Of a stretch of 64,000 nucleotides of DNA, positions 41,307 through 51,273 are shown one piece after another. Numbering within the stretch: the stretch's first letter is position 1; every line of letters starts with the position of its first letter. The translations under genes were made by a program, and so were the position numbers. Source of the DNA: Brevundimonas bullata (GTDB taxonomy: Bacteria > Pseudomonadota > Alphaproteobacteria > Caulobacterales > Caulobacteraceae); the NCBI RefSeq assembly GCF_014207965.1, contig NZ_JACHLM010000001.1, forward strand, positions 124,001 to 188,000, in the 5' to 3' direction. The notes below the pieces were generated by a model that was given only the letters and a program-made list of their open reading frames with translations, was not told the origin of the DNA and ran no database searches.

Positions 41307-41861
41307 ATGCTGAACACAGCCGCTGCGCTTGCCATGTTCTGGGCGATGGCCTTCTCCGGTTCCGGAGAGCCTCAGCCCTATGAAGCCGTTGTCGCTATCG
41401 ATACGGCTGCAGTGGAAACCGCCGTAGCGGATGAAAGTTCCATCGATGCCTCCGCCCTCTCCGCCGAACAGGCCGAGCTGATGGCGGGCGATCCCGACTG
41501 GCGCGCCTCGGCCCGCCTCTATCACGCCGGCGGCGGCGGCGCGACGGGCAACGACTCGCTCGGCTGCCGTCCGATCGCCATGCGCACGGTCGCCGTCGAC
41601 CCCCGCGTTATCCCGCGTCGCACCAAGTTGTTCATCCGCGAAACGGTCGGCATGCGCCTAGCCAACGGCGAGGTTCACGACGGCTACTGGTACGCCTCGG
41701 ACACCGGCGGCGCGATCAAGGGCGCCAAGATCGACCTCTATACCGGCCACGGTCGCGGCTCGATGCAGCAGGCCCGCAGCCTGAACATGAAGACCCTGAC
41801 CATCGCTGACGCCGGCGATTTCGACGGCTGCCCGCCCGCCTGGCAGACGGCTTCGAACTAA
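41307..41861 (+). CDS. 3D (Asp-Asp-Asp) domain protein
   Basis: A 184-aa exported protein. A short hydrophobic N-terminus (TAAALAMFWAMAFSG) looks like a signal or anchor; residues about 95-175 form a 3D domain with the three aspartates in RTVAVDPRVIPRRTKLFI, GYWYASDTGGAIKGAKIDLYTG and the SMQQARSLN strand. This double-psi barrel is shared with MltA lytic transglycosylases and resuscitation-promoting factors, implying cell-wall cleavage or binding. No catalytic domain other than 3D is visible. Cysteines at SLGCRPIAM and DGCPPAW could form a disulfide. A strong terminator follows. Confidence 0.85.
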   Translation: MLNTAAALAMFWAMAFSGSGEPQPYEAVVAIDTAAVETAVADESSIDASALSAEQAELMAGDPDWRASARLYHAGGGGATGNDSLGCRPIAMRTVAVDPRVIPRRTKLFIRETVGMRLANGEVHDGYWYASDTGGAIKGAKIDLYTGHGRGSMQQARSLNMKTLTIADAGDFDGCPPAWQTASN

Positions 41862-41881
41862 GAGCGACCTATCCCGCAGAC

Positions 41882-41915
41882 AAAAAGGCGACCGGAGCGA
41901 TCCGGTCGCCTTTTT
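41882..41915. terminator. Bidirectional terminator
   Basis: Perfect 15-bp stem AAAAAGGCGACCGGA / TCCGGTCGCCTTTTT around GCGA, placed between the 3D-domain gene and the minus-strand Mpo1-like gene. Confidence 0.9.
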
Positions 41916-41930
41916 GCTGTTCGGCTGCTC

Positions 41931-42027
41931 GTCATCCCGGAAGTCCGCAGGGCTATCCGGGATCGCAGCAAACTCGGCGTCCTGAGCGCCCCCCGCTCTA
42001 CGCCTTCGGCTGCGGCCGGGATGACGG
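41931..42027. repeat. Palindromic intergenic repeat, GTCATCCCGG-type, copy 2
   Basis: Ends CGTCATCCCGG and CCGGGATGACGG, with a middle GGATCGCAGC / GCTGCGGCC. Related to the element at 10775. Situated just beyond the terminator, 7 nt from the Mpo1-like stop. Confidence 0.6.
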
Positions 42028-42034
42028 ATGCGGA

Positions 42035-42373
42035 CTAGAACCGTCTTTTCCCGCTGACCGTCTCGAAGAACAGCCGGAAGTCGCCCATCAGGCTCCACAG
42101 CGGATATTGGAAGGTCGCCGGCCGGTTCTTCTCGAAGAAGAAATGCCCGACCCAGGCAAAGCCGTAGCCGACCAGCGGCATGGCCAGCAGCCACCAGGGG
42201 TTTCCACTCCAGGCAAAGGCCAGGAAGGCGGCGATCACCAGCCCCGTCCCGACCACATGGATGCGGCGGCAGGTCCGGTTGGAATGTTCGTGGATGTAAT
42301 AGGGATAGAAAGCCGCAAAGGAGGCGTATCGCTCTCCAGGGTCGCGGCCAGTCTGCGGATCGCCTGCGGTCAT
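42035..42373 (-). CDS. Mpo1-like (DUF962) membrane protein
   Basis: A 112-aa protein with an N-terminal motif SFAAFYPYYIHEHSNRTCRRIHVVGT followed by two membrane helices (GLVIAAFLAFAW, WWLLAMPLVGYGFAWVGHFFFEKNRPATF) and a final LMGDFRLFFETV. This matches the DUF962 / yeast Mpo1 family, in which His residues of HEHSNRTCRRIH and WVGHFFFEKNRP bind iron for alpha-oxidation of 2-hydroxy fatty acids. In bacteria the activity has been little tested. Single gene between a repeat and the helicase gene. Confidence 0.88.
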   Translation of the reverse strand: MTAGDPQTGRDPGERYASFAAFYPYYIHEHSNRTCRRIHVVGTGLVIAAFLAFAWSGNPWWLLAMPLVGYGFAWVGHFFFEKNRPATFQYPLWSLMGDFRLFFETVSGKRRF

Positions 42374-42423
42374 GGCCGCAGCCTGCCCCCGGATCGAACC
42401 GGGGGCAAGTCAGCGATCATGGA

Positions 42424-44367
42424 TCAGTCGAAGCGCTTGCCGGGCTTGCCGGCCTTGTTGAACGGCTTGGCGCCGGCCGGTTTGCCGCCCGGCTTGAAGC
42501 CGCCCGGCTTCGCGCCGAAGGGCTTCTTGGCGTAAGGCTTGTCGCCGTCCGTGCGCGGGCCGCGCTCAGCGTCGGTGCGCGGGGCGTAGGGCTTCTTCTT
42601 GAAGTCCGGGCGCGGGCCGTCGCCGGTGCGCTCGTCGCGGTTGAACGGCTTCTTGGCGAAGGCCGGACGGTCGCCGCCACGGTCGTCGTCGCGCTTCTTG
42701 AACGGCTTCTTGAAGCCGCCGCCGCCCGGCGTCGGAGCTTCCGACGGGGTGATGGTGACGTCGTCGCGCGGGCTGTTCTTCAGGGCGTCGCGGAACAGGC
42801 CTTCGTGGGTCTTGGCGATCTCGAAGCGGGTCTCATCCGGGAAGGTGCGGATCGCGCCGATTTCCTTCTTGGTGATGTGACCGACGCGGCAGATCAGCGG
42901 GATCAGCCATTTCGGGTCGGCGTTCTTGTTGCGGCCCACATCCATGCGGAACCAGACGACTTCGTCGGCCTGCAGGCGGTCGCCCGGCCACGGGGTCGGC
43001 GAGAAGTCCTCACCGCCGCCGGCGGCGCTGCGGTCGCGTCCGCGCGGCTGATGGATTGCGCCCGGATCGAGCAGGTCTTCCGGCGCTGGCAGGTCCTTCT
43101 TGATCACGCGGATCAGGGCGGCGGCGATTTCGTCGGCGGTGCGCTCGCTCATCAGGCGACGCGCCAGCACCATGTCCTCTTCGGTCACGGCCTGTTCGAA
43201 GATGTCGCCGCCCAGCAGGCGGGTTTCGTCCTTGGCCAGGATTTCTTCAGCCGTGGGGGCGCCGGCCCAGGTGGCGTCGACGCCAGCCGAGTTCAGCAGC
43301 ATCTCGGCCTTGCGGCGGCGCGTGTGCGGCACCAGCAGGATCGAGACGCCCTTCTTGCCCGCGCGGCCGGTACGGCCCGAACGGTGCAGCATGGTCGCCT
43401 TGTTGATCGGCAGTTCGGCGTGGATCACCAGGCCCAGGTCAGGCAGGTCCAGACCGCGCGCGGCCACGTCGGTGGCGACGCAGACGCGGGCGCGGCCGTC
43501 GCGCAGGGCTTGCAGGGCGTCGGTGCGCTCGCGCTGGCCCATTTCGCCGGACAGGGAGACGGTCGAGAAGCCGCGCTCCAGCAGCGACGACTGCAGGTGA
43601 CGCACGCTGTCGCGGGTCGAGCAGAAGACCAGGGCGCCCGGCGCTTCATAGAAGCGCAGCACGTTGACGACAGCGTGCTCGATCTCGTTCGGGGCGATGC
43701 GCAGGGCGCGGTATTCGATGTCGCTGTGCGGGGCGCTGCGGTCGACGGTGTCGATGCGCACGGCGTCGCGCTGATAGCGCTTGGCCAGCAAGGCGATGTC
43801 GCGGGCGATGGTGGCCGAGAACAGCAGGGTGCGGCGCTCGGGCGGCGACTGCTCGAGGATGTATTCAAGGTCCTCGCGGAAGCCCATGTCGAGCATCTCG
43901 TCGGCCTCGTCGAGCACCAGCACTCTCAGCGCCGACAGGTCGAGGTTGCCGCGGTCGATGTGGTCCTTCAGGCGGCCGGGGGTGCCGACCACGATGTGGA
44001 TGCCGAAGTTCAGCGCGCGGGCTTCCTTGCGGGCGTCCATGCCGCCGACGCAGGTGGTGATCTTGGCGCCCGACTGGCCGTACAGCCATTCCAGCTCGGC
44101 CGAGACCTGCAGCGCCAGTTCGCGCGTCGGCGCGATCGCCAGCATCAGCGGCGCGTCGGCAGGCCCGAAGCTTTCGTTGTCGCCCAGCAGGGTCGAAGCC
44201 GCCGCCAGACCGAAGGCCACCGTCTTGCCCGATCCGGTCTGGGCCGAGACCAGCATGTCGGCCTCGCCGTGGCCATCCAGAACCGCCGCCTGGACGGGCG
44301 TGGGCTCAGCATAGCCTTTGTTGACGAGAGCGCGGTCTAGCGCGGGGTGGATCGCGGGAAAGGGCAT
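42424..44367 (-). CDS. DEAD-box RNA helicase with basic C-terminal tail
   Basis: A 647-aa helicase. Q motif (PTPVQAAVL), motif I SAQTGSGKT, Ia APTRELALQ, II LVLDEADEMLD, III SATI, V/VI (DVAARGLDL, HRSGRTGRAG) are all intact. After the helicase core come a CsdA/DbpA-like RNA-binding domain (about 475-560, VVWFRMDVGRNKNADPKWLIPL) and a low-complexity tail (about 580-647) rich in Lys, Gly, Pro and Phe with repeated KKPF, typical of CsdA/RhlE-type helicases that act in ribosome assembly, cold adaptation or RNA decay. ATG 44367 begins the canonical PFPAIHPALDRAL. Confidence 0.95.
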   Translation of the reverse strand: MPFPAIHPALDRALVNKGYAEPTPVQAAVLDGHGEADMLVSAQTGSGKTVAFGLAAASTLLGDNESFGPADAPLMLAIAPTRELALQVSAELEWLYGQSGAKITTCVGGMDARKEARALNFGIHIVVGTPGRLKDHIDRGNLDLSALRVLVLDEADEMLDMGFREDLEYILEQSPPERRTLLFSATIARDIALLAKRYQRDAVRIDTVDRSAPHSDIEYRALRIAPNEIEHAVVNVLRFYEAPGALVFCSTRDSVRHLQSSLLERGFSTVSLSGEMGQRERTDALQALRDGRARVCVATDVAARGLDLPDLGLVIHAELPINKATMLHRSGRTGRAGKKGVSILLVPHTRRRKAEMLLNSAGVDATWAGAPTAEEILAKDETRLLGGDIFEQAVTEEDMVLARRLMSERTADEIAAALIRVIKKDLPAPEDLLDPGAIHQPRGRDRSAAGGGEDFSPTPWPGDRLQADEVVWFRMDVGRNKNADPKWLIPLICRVGHITKKEIGAIRTFPDETRFEIAKTHEGLFRDALKNSPRDDVTITPSEAPTPGGGGFKKPFKKRDDDRGGDRPAFAKKPFNRDERTGDGPRPDFKKKPYAPRTDAERGPRTDGDKPYAKKPFGAKPGGFKPGGKPAGAKPFNKAGKPGKRFD

Positions 44368-44589
44368 ATACGACCTGAAAAAGAGCAATGCGGCCGCCGA
44401 AACGACCGCGCCCGGCCAAGGCAAACAGCCGGCCGGGCGAGGAGAAGACCGCCTCTATACACCAATATTGGCCCCGATGCGGCGTGTTTCCGGAAAAAGA
44501 CCGCCGTTCACCACGCTTGTTCAGGCGACATTGATCGCAAAGCCACGATCCTGACCGCTCGCACACCTTCCCGTCGCCCGGAGACCGCC

Positions 44590-44805
44590 ATGACGATCCC
44601 GCCCCTGAGCATCGCCGCCGCCGGGATGCAGAACGCCGCCAACCGCTTCGAGGCCAGCGCGCGTCGCACGGCCTCGGGCTCGCTGGATGATCTGGCGGTC
44701 GAGGCGGTCGAGCAGATCCGCGCCAAGACAGACTTCGCGGCCAATGCTGCTGTCGTTCGCACCGCCGACGAGATGGTCGGAACCCTGTTGGACGTGCTGG
44801 CCTAA
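44590..44805 (+). CDS. Miniature flagellar rod/hook-like protein (71 aa)
   Basis: A 71-aa protein. The first half (LSIAAAGMQNAANRFEASARRTA) resembles the N-terminal motif of FlgB/FlgC/FlgE/FlgG rod and hook proteins, and the second half (VEQIRAKTDFAANAAVVRTADEMVGTLLDVLA) resembles their C-terminal motif, with the large central domain missing. Rod proteins interact through these two terminal helices, so this looks like a pair of polymerisation helices without a core. No other flagellar gene adjoins it; the helicase is divergent. Function unknown; it might cap, regulate or compete with rod assembly. The start ATG 44590 has only a modest ribosome site. Confidence 0.7.
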   Translation: MTIPPLSIAAAGMQNAANRFEASARRTASGSLDDLAVEAVEQIRAKTDFAANAAVVRTADEMVGTLLDVLA

Positions 44806-44812
44806 ACCTATT

Positions 44813-44927
44813 CCGCTCATCCGCGCGGAGGCGGGGCCCCAGGCTTTGGCTTCGAGCGCGGGGTTAAACATTTGAGCGTGGCGCGCGTGGCTCTCACTGG
44901 GTCCCCGCCTCCGCGGGGATGAGCGGG
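44813..44927. repeat. Palindromic repeat family B, copy 3 (inverted orientation)
   Basis: Outer arms CCGCTCATCCGCGCGGAGGC and the intact complement. The asymmetric core runs opposite to the copies at 22622 and 26170: the CTTTGGCTTCGAG block is on the left and CTCTCACTGGG on the right. Sits between the mini rod gene and the HxlR-family stop. Confidence 0.85.
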
Positions 44928-44937
44928 CGGTTGCGGC

Positions 44938-45627
44938 TCAACCCGCCTTTTCCGGCAGATGGAAGAAGTCGATGAAGCGGGCGAAGACCTCGCGGTCGCC
45001 CTCGATGGTCATCGCCCCCTGGCCTTCCAGCGCCGCCAACGGAACCTTGCCGTAGACGGCGGCGGCCACGACCGGCGGGGCGGCGCGCACCACCACGTCG
45101 CCATCCTCGACCGCGCCGCGCCGCGTTGTGATGACGCCGTCCGCCACCGTCACGACCATCCGATCCTCGTCCATCGCAAAGCCCAGGCGCATGGCCGCAT
45201 CGCCCGCGCGCCCGGCGTCGAACATGGTCTCGAACGACTGCATGACCGAAACCGCGCTGATCGGCAGGGTCGGATCGTGCTGCGGCGAGCGCGCGGCCCA
45301 GCGGCCCAGCACCATGAAGACCGGCTTGATCTCATAGCCCCAGTCGGTCAGCTCATAGACCTGAACCGAGGCGGGCGGCGGCAGTTTGCGGCGCTGGACG
45401 ATGCCCGAGGCCTCCAGCCCCTCCAGCCGCTGGGTCAGGACGTTGGCCGACAGCCCGCACAGGTCTTTGCGCAGATCGCTGAAACGGCGCGGCCCCATCA
45501 TGAGTTCTCGTATCACCAGCAGCGCCCAGCGCTCGCCGATCAGGTCGAGCCCGTGCGCCGCGCCGCAGGCGTCGTGATAGCGGCGCGACCGACCGACAGG
45601 CTCTTTAGTTACTTTTTCTAACTTCAT
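44938..45627 (-). CDS. HxlR-family transcriptional regulator with SCP2-like C-terminus
   Basis: A 229-aa regulator. The N-terminal half is an HxlR winged helix (CGAAHGLDLIGERWALLVIRELMMGPRRFSDLRKDLCGLSANVLTQRLEGLEASGIVQRR spans about 20-78, with Cys21 and Cys57 as possible redox sensors). The C-terminal half (about 125-225) resembles a sterol-carrier-protein-like domain. It reads away from a VOC gene across 59 nt that also contain small dyads (AGTTA-N7-TAACT at 45607-45623). HxlR proteins often sense aldehydes, quinones or disulfides and repress neighbouring detoxification genes. Confidence 0.85.
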   Translation of the reverse strand: MKLEKVTKEPVGRSRRYHDACGAAHGLDLIGERWALLVIRELMMGPRRFSDLRKDLCGLSANVLTQRLEGLEASGIVQRRKLPPPASVQVYELTDWGYEIKPVFMVLGRWAARSPQHDPTLPISAVSVMQSFETMFDAGRAGDAAMRLGFAMDEDRMVVTVADGVITTRRGAVEDGDVVVRAAPPVVAAAVYGKVPLAALEGQGAMTIEGDREVFARFIDFFHLPEKAG

Positions 45628-45686
45628 GGTTGACTAACATAACATCGAGACGCAAGACTTGCATCATCAGAGAGAGGGAGAACGCC

Positions 45687-46130
45687 ATGTCAAAGATGAT
45701 TTTCGTCAACCTGCCGGTCACGGACCTGCCCCGCTCGGTCGCCTTCTACGAGGCAGTGGGCGCGACCAAGAACCCGATATTCTCGGACGACACCGCCGCC
45801 TGCCTGGTGTTTTCGGACACCATCCACGCCATGCTGCTGACGCACGAAAAGTTCTCCAGCTTCACCGACCGCGCCATTCCTGATGCGCACCAGACGGCCC
45901 AGGTGCTGATCTGCGTGTCCGAGGACAGCCGCGACGCCGTCGACGCCGTGATCGACCGCGCCGCCAACGCCGGTGGTCAGGCCGACCCCAACGCCACCCA
46001 GGACTATGGCTTCATGTACGGTCGCAGCTACGCCGACCCGGACGGCCACATCTGGGAGGTCATGTGGATGGACGCGGAAGCCGCCGCCCAGGGTCCCGAG
46101 GCCTTCGCCGCCCAGATGGGCGGAGGCTGA
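45687..46130 (+). CDS. VOC-family protein (glyoxalase/bleomycin-resistance fold)
   Basis: A 147-aa VOC protein: begins MIFVNLPVTDLPRSVAFYEAVGATKNP and closes each half with typical strands (ACLVFSDTIHAMLL; SYADPDGHIWEVMWMD with terminal metal-binding Glu). Belongs to the lactoylglutathione-lyase-like group. AGAGGGAG precedes ATG 45687. It overlaps operonically with a second VOC gene 3 nt downstream and is divergent from HxlR, suggesting regulated resistance to an electrophile or antibiotic. Substrate unknown. Confidence 0.88.
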   Translation: MSKMIFVNLPVTDLPRSVAFYEAVGATKNPIFSDDTAACLVFSDTIHAMLLTHEKFSSFTDRAIPDAHQTAQVLICVSEDSRDAVDAVIDRAANAGGQADPNATQDYGFMYGRSYADPDGHIWEVMWMDAEAAAQGPEAFAAQMGGG

Positions 46131-46133
46131 GCC

Positions 46134-46625
46134 ATGACCGACAAGATCGTTCCCTGCATCTGGTACGACTTGGGCCAGGCGAAGAAGGCGGCGGAATTCT
46201 ATGTCTCGCTGGGTCTGCCCGACAGCCGCATCGACCGCGTCGCGACCAGCCCCGCCGACAATCCGTCCAACCCCGAGGGGGCCGAATTGGTGGTCGAGTT
46301 CACCCTGGCCGGGCGGCCCTACATGGGCCTGAACGGCGGGCCGATGTTCCCCCAGACCGAGGCCGTCTCTTTCATGATCATGACCGATGATCAGGCCGAG
46401 ACCGACCGCCTGTGGAACGCCATCGTCGGTAACGGCGGACGCGCCAGCGACTGCGGCTGGTGCAAGGATCGCTGGGGCGTGAACTGGCAGATCACCCCGC
46501 GCCGCCTGATGGCCTACTTCAGCGACCCTGATCCCGCCCGCGCCAAGGCCGCCTTCGAGGCCATGATGACCATGCAGAAGATCGACATCGCCGCCATCGA
46601 GGCCGCTGCTGACAAGGTTGGGTAG
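46134..46625 (+). CDS. PhnB-like VOC protein
   Basis: A 163-aa VOC protein of the PhnB / 3-demethylubiquinone methyltransferase-like group: KIVPCIWYDLGQAKKAAEFYVSLGLPDSRID, then GRPYMGLNGGPMFPQTEAVSFMI and WCKDRWGVNWQITPRRL, a highly characteristic block of this group. It begins 3 nt after the preceding VOC gene, so they share an mRNA. The enzymatic activity of the group is not established; the name PhnB comes from its presence near phosphonate genes in E. coli. Confidence 0.9.
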   Translation: MTDKIVPCIWYDLGQAKKAAEFYVSLGLPDSRIDRVATSPADNPSNPEGAELVVEFTLAGRPYMGLNGGPMFPQTEAVSFMIMTDDQAETDRLWNAIVGNGGRASDCGWCKDRWGVNWQITPRRLMAYFSDPDPARAKAAFEAMMTMQKIDIAAIEAAADKVG

Positions 46626-46765
46626 TCGCTCAAGCTAAGCTTTCCGCCTGCCCTGTCGCTTTCGACCAAGACACGACCACCGCCCGCCCCTGACTATCCG
46701 CCCCTGCCCCAGCAAACCGCCGCGCGACGAGCCATAGGGGCCAACAACAAAGAGGAGACACCAAG

Positions 46766-47113
46766 ATGAGCTATGTCACAGGATTTCTGACCCCGGTGAA
46801 GGCCGAGAACAAGGACCGCTATATCGAGTCCGCCCGCGTCGCCTGGCCCCTATTCAAGGGCTATGGTGCCCTGGCTCAGGTCGAGAACTGGGGCGTCGAC
46901 GTGCCGGACGGCAAGGTCACCAGCTTCCCCATGGCGGTGAAGCTGGAGGACGGCGAGGTGGTGGTCTTCTCCTGGCTGGTCTGGCCGGACAAGAAAACCG
47001 CCGACGACGCCTGGGCCAAGATGCAGGAAGACCCCGCCATGGCCGACATGGACATGCCATTCGACGGCAAGCGGATGATGTGGGGCGGCTTCGAGACGGT
47101 GTTCCAGAACTGA
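46766..47113 (+). CDS. DUF1428 protein
   Basis: A 115-aa small cytoplasmic protein of the DUF1428 family (SYVTGFLTPVKAENKDRYIESARVAWPLFKGYGA at the start, VVFSWLVWPDKKTADDAWAKM in the middle, PFDGKRMMWGGFETVF at the end). The fold is a dimeric alpha+beta barrel like antibiotic-biosynthesis monooxygenases. AAAGAGGAG precedes ATG 46766. It is 140 nt after the PhnB-like gene with no terminator seen between, so it may belong to the same response cluster. Function unknown. Confidence 0.9.
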   Translation: MSYVTGFLTPVKAENKDRYIESARVAWPLFKGYGALAQVENWGVDVPDGKVTSFPMAVKLEDGEVVVFSWLVWPDKKTADDAWAKMQEDPAMADMDMPFDGKRMMWGGFETVFQN

Positions 47114-47187
47114 GGCCGGCTCAGTCCTCCCCTGCAAACGGGGGAGGATTTTGGAGCCACCATCTCCACAGGCATCGGAAACAAAAA

Positions 47188-47216
47188 GGGCGGCTCCATC
47201 GGAGCCGCCCTTTGAT
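47188..47216. terminator. Bidirectional terminator between DUF1428 gene and rpoD
   Basis: Perfect 10-bp stem GGGCGGCTCC / GGAGCCGCCC with a 3-nt loop, AAAAA on the left and TTTGATCTTT on the right, serving both strands. Confidence 0.88.
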
Positions 47217-47230
47217 CTTTGTCGGATCGC

Positions 47231-49171
<1,941 letters not shown>

Positions 49172-49246
49172 TCAGTCAGTCTCCACGACCGCTCGGGGGT
49201 GATCAGTCCCCTGCGGCGAAAATACAACGCCCGGCAACTTCGTTAG

Positions 49247-51160
49247 TTACGAAGAAGCCGCGTCTTCCCAAATCGTTCCGGTCTTGATGGCCCGTCGCAA
49301 AGCATCGCGCTCGGCTTTCACCAGGGTGAAGGCCGAGTTATCGAACGCCTGATGGGCGCCCGACTTTGCTGACGCCAGCGCCTGCTCCAACGCCGCTACG
49401 CGGGTCAGAGCGTCGAACGCTTGCGACCACCGGATCCTCGCCTCGCCGAGGGGCTTGTCTGCAGCCAGGAAGGGCGCGCCGGACTTTGCCGCCGCCTTCT
49501 CGACCTCGTGCATCAAGGCATCATGACCCGAGTGGGCCAGATGGCGTCGGATCGCGGCAGAGTCAAGGCTCTGACCGCCAAACCGCAACCGAACCAGTTC
49601 CTGCGCCAGCCCATCCAGCGCCGGATCGCCGAACCCATGCCGGGCGATGGCCTCCAGATGGTCGTCCATCCGCTCGGGATCATCGACCGCGCCGTGGGCC
49701 AGGGCCGCCGCCACCGGCTCGATGGAGCGCGACAGGGCGTGCATGGCCTGGGCGCCCTCGGCCGTCTGGCCCAGCTTGGGCGGCGGGCCGCGCCAGCGTC
49801 CGCCCATCCCGCCACCTGGGCCCGGTCGGCCCCCGCCCTGCTGATAGGGTTGGCCCTGCTGTTGTTGCTGACGAGGGAACAGGGCGTCGAACCGCTCGAA
49901 CAGGTCGCGGCGGTATTGCTCGGCCAGATCCTTGTCCTGAATGGCCGAGGCCGCCTGACGCAGCCGCCCCTTCAGCCCCGCCTTGCGCTCGGGCGTGTCC
50001 AGAGGCTCGGCCTCGGCCTCGCGGCGGAACAGGACCTCGACGAAAGGCCGGGTCTCGCTGATCGCGTGGCGCAGGGCCGGCGCCCCCTTGTCGCGCAGGA
50101 TGTCGTCCGGGTCCTGACCGGCCTCCAGCAGGGCGAAGCGGAACGACCGCCCCGACTTCAGCAGGGGCAACGACCGCTCGATCGAGCGATAGGCGGCCCG
50201 CAGCCCCGCCGCATCCCCGTCGAAGCACAGCACCGGCTCGGCCGAGACGCGCCACAGCCGCTCCATCTGTTCTTCGGTCAGGGCCGTGCCCATGGGCGCC
50301 ACGGCCGGCAGGCCCGCGCGCTGGCAGGCGATGACGTCCATATAGCCTTCGACGACGATGATCCCCTGCTCGCCCTTGCTCTCGGCCCCCAGGATGCGGC
50401 GCGCCTCGGGCAGGCCGTAGAGGGTGGCTCCCTTGTGAAACAGCGGGCTTTCCGGCCCGTTCAGATACTTGGCCCGGTCGTCGGGGTTCATGGCCCGCCC
50501 GCCGAAGCTGACGATCCGCCCGCGCGCATCCAGAATGGGGAACATCAGCCGGTCGCGGAATCGGTCATAGGGGGCGCCGCCGCTCTCCGGCGAGATCAGC
50601 ATCCCGGCCTCGACCAGATCGCCCGGCTTGGCCCCGCGCTGGATCAGGGCGTTCTTCAGCCCCTCGCGGTCGTTGGGGGCGTAGCCCAGACCGAAGCGCT
50701 CCCACTGGTCCTCGGGCAGGCCGCGCTTTTCCAGATATTCACGCGCCGCCTTGCCGACCGACCGGCGCAGATTGGCCGCGAACCACTTCTGGGCCAGGTC
50801 CATCCAGTCGGTCAGGCCCTGCTTCTTGGCCTCGCGCTCGGCGGATTGCGGGTCCTCGGCGGGCAGCTGCATCCCCGCCTCGCCCGCCAGCCGCTGCACT
50901 GCCTCGACGAAGCTGAGACGCTCCGTCTCCTGCAAGAAGCTGATGATGTCGCCGTGCTTGCCGGAACTGAAGTCGTGGAAGAAGCCCTTGTCGTCATTGA
51001 CGAAGAAGGACGGCGACCGCTCCTTGGAGAAGGGGCTGAGGCCCACATACTCGCGTCCCTGACGCTTGAGCTTCACCGTCCGTCCGATCACGTCGGACGG
51101 GCGAAGGCGGGCCTTCAGTTCTTCAAGGAAACGATCGTCGAAACGCACGATCCCAGACAC
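49247..51160 (-). CDS. dnaG: DNA primase DnaG (zinc-ligand cysteines replaced)
   Basis: Makes RNA primers for replication, 637 aa. N-terminal domain VRFDDRFLEELKARLRPSDVIGR, TOPRIM residues EGYMDVIACQ, AMGTALTEEQ and FDGDAAG, and a C-terminal helicase-binding region are present. The CHC2 zinc-finger fold is recognisable (GLSPFSKERSPSFFVNDDKGFFHDFSSGKHGDIISFL) but the positions normally Cys/His/Cys/Cys are Ser/Ser/Asp/Ser. GTG 51160 is used because the next residues match family starts; its ribosome site is poor. First gene of the dnaG-rpoD unit. Confidence 0.95.
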   Translation of the reverse strand: MSGIVRFDDRFLEELKARLRPSDVIGRTVKLKRQGREYVGLSPFSKERSPSFFVNDDKGFFHDFSSGKHGDIISFLQETERLSFVEAVQRLAGEAGMQLPAEDPQSAEREAKKQGLTDWMDLAQKWFAANLRRSVGKAAREYLEKRGLPEDQWERFGLGYAPNDREGLKNALIQRGAKPGDLVEAGMLISPESGGAPYDRFRDRLMFPILDARGRIVSFGGRAMNPDDRAKYLNGPESPLFHKGATLYGLPEARRILGAESKGEQGIIVVEGYMDVIACQRAGLPAVAPMGTALTEEQMERLWRVSAEPVLCFDGDAAGLRAAYRSIERSLPLLKSGRSFRFALLEAGQDPDDILRDKGAPALRHAISETRPFVEVLFRREAEAEPLDTPERKAGLKGRLRQAASAIQDKDLAEQYRRDLFERFDALFPRQQQQQGQPYQQGGGRPGPGGGMGGRWRGPPPKLGQTAEGAQAMHALSRSIEPVAAALAHGAVDDPERMDDHLEAIARHGFGDPALDGLAQELVRLRFGGQSLDSAAIRRHLAHSGHDALMHEVEKAAAKSGAPFLAADKPLGEARIRWSQAFDALTRVAALEQALASAKSGAHQAFDNSAFTLVKAERDALRRAIKTGTIWEDAASS

Positions 51161-51273
51161 TCCGGCGCGATGACCAGGGGAAGGGCCTCCGCACCCTCAG
51201 ACATGGGCATCCCCGGTTCTGTTTTCCACAGCCTGTGAAGATCGAGGAGAAGTCCGTCGCTTTCAGAGGTCGC

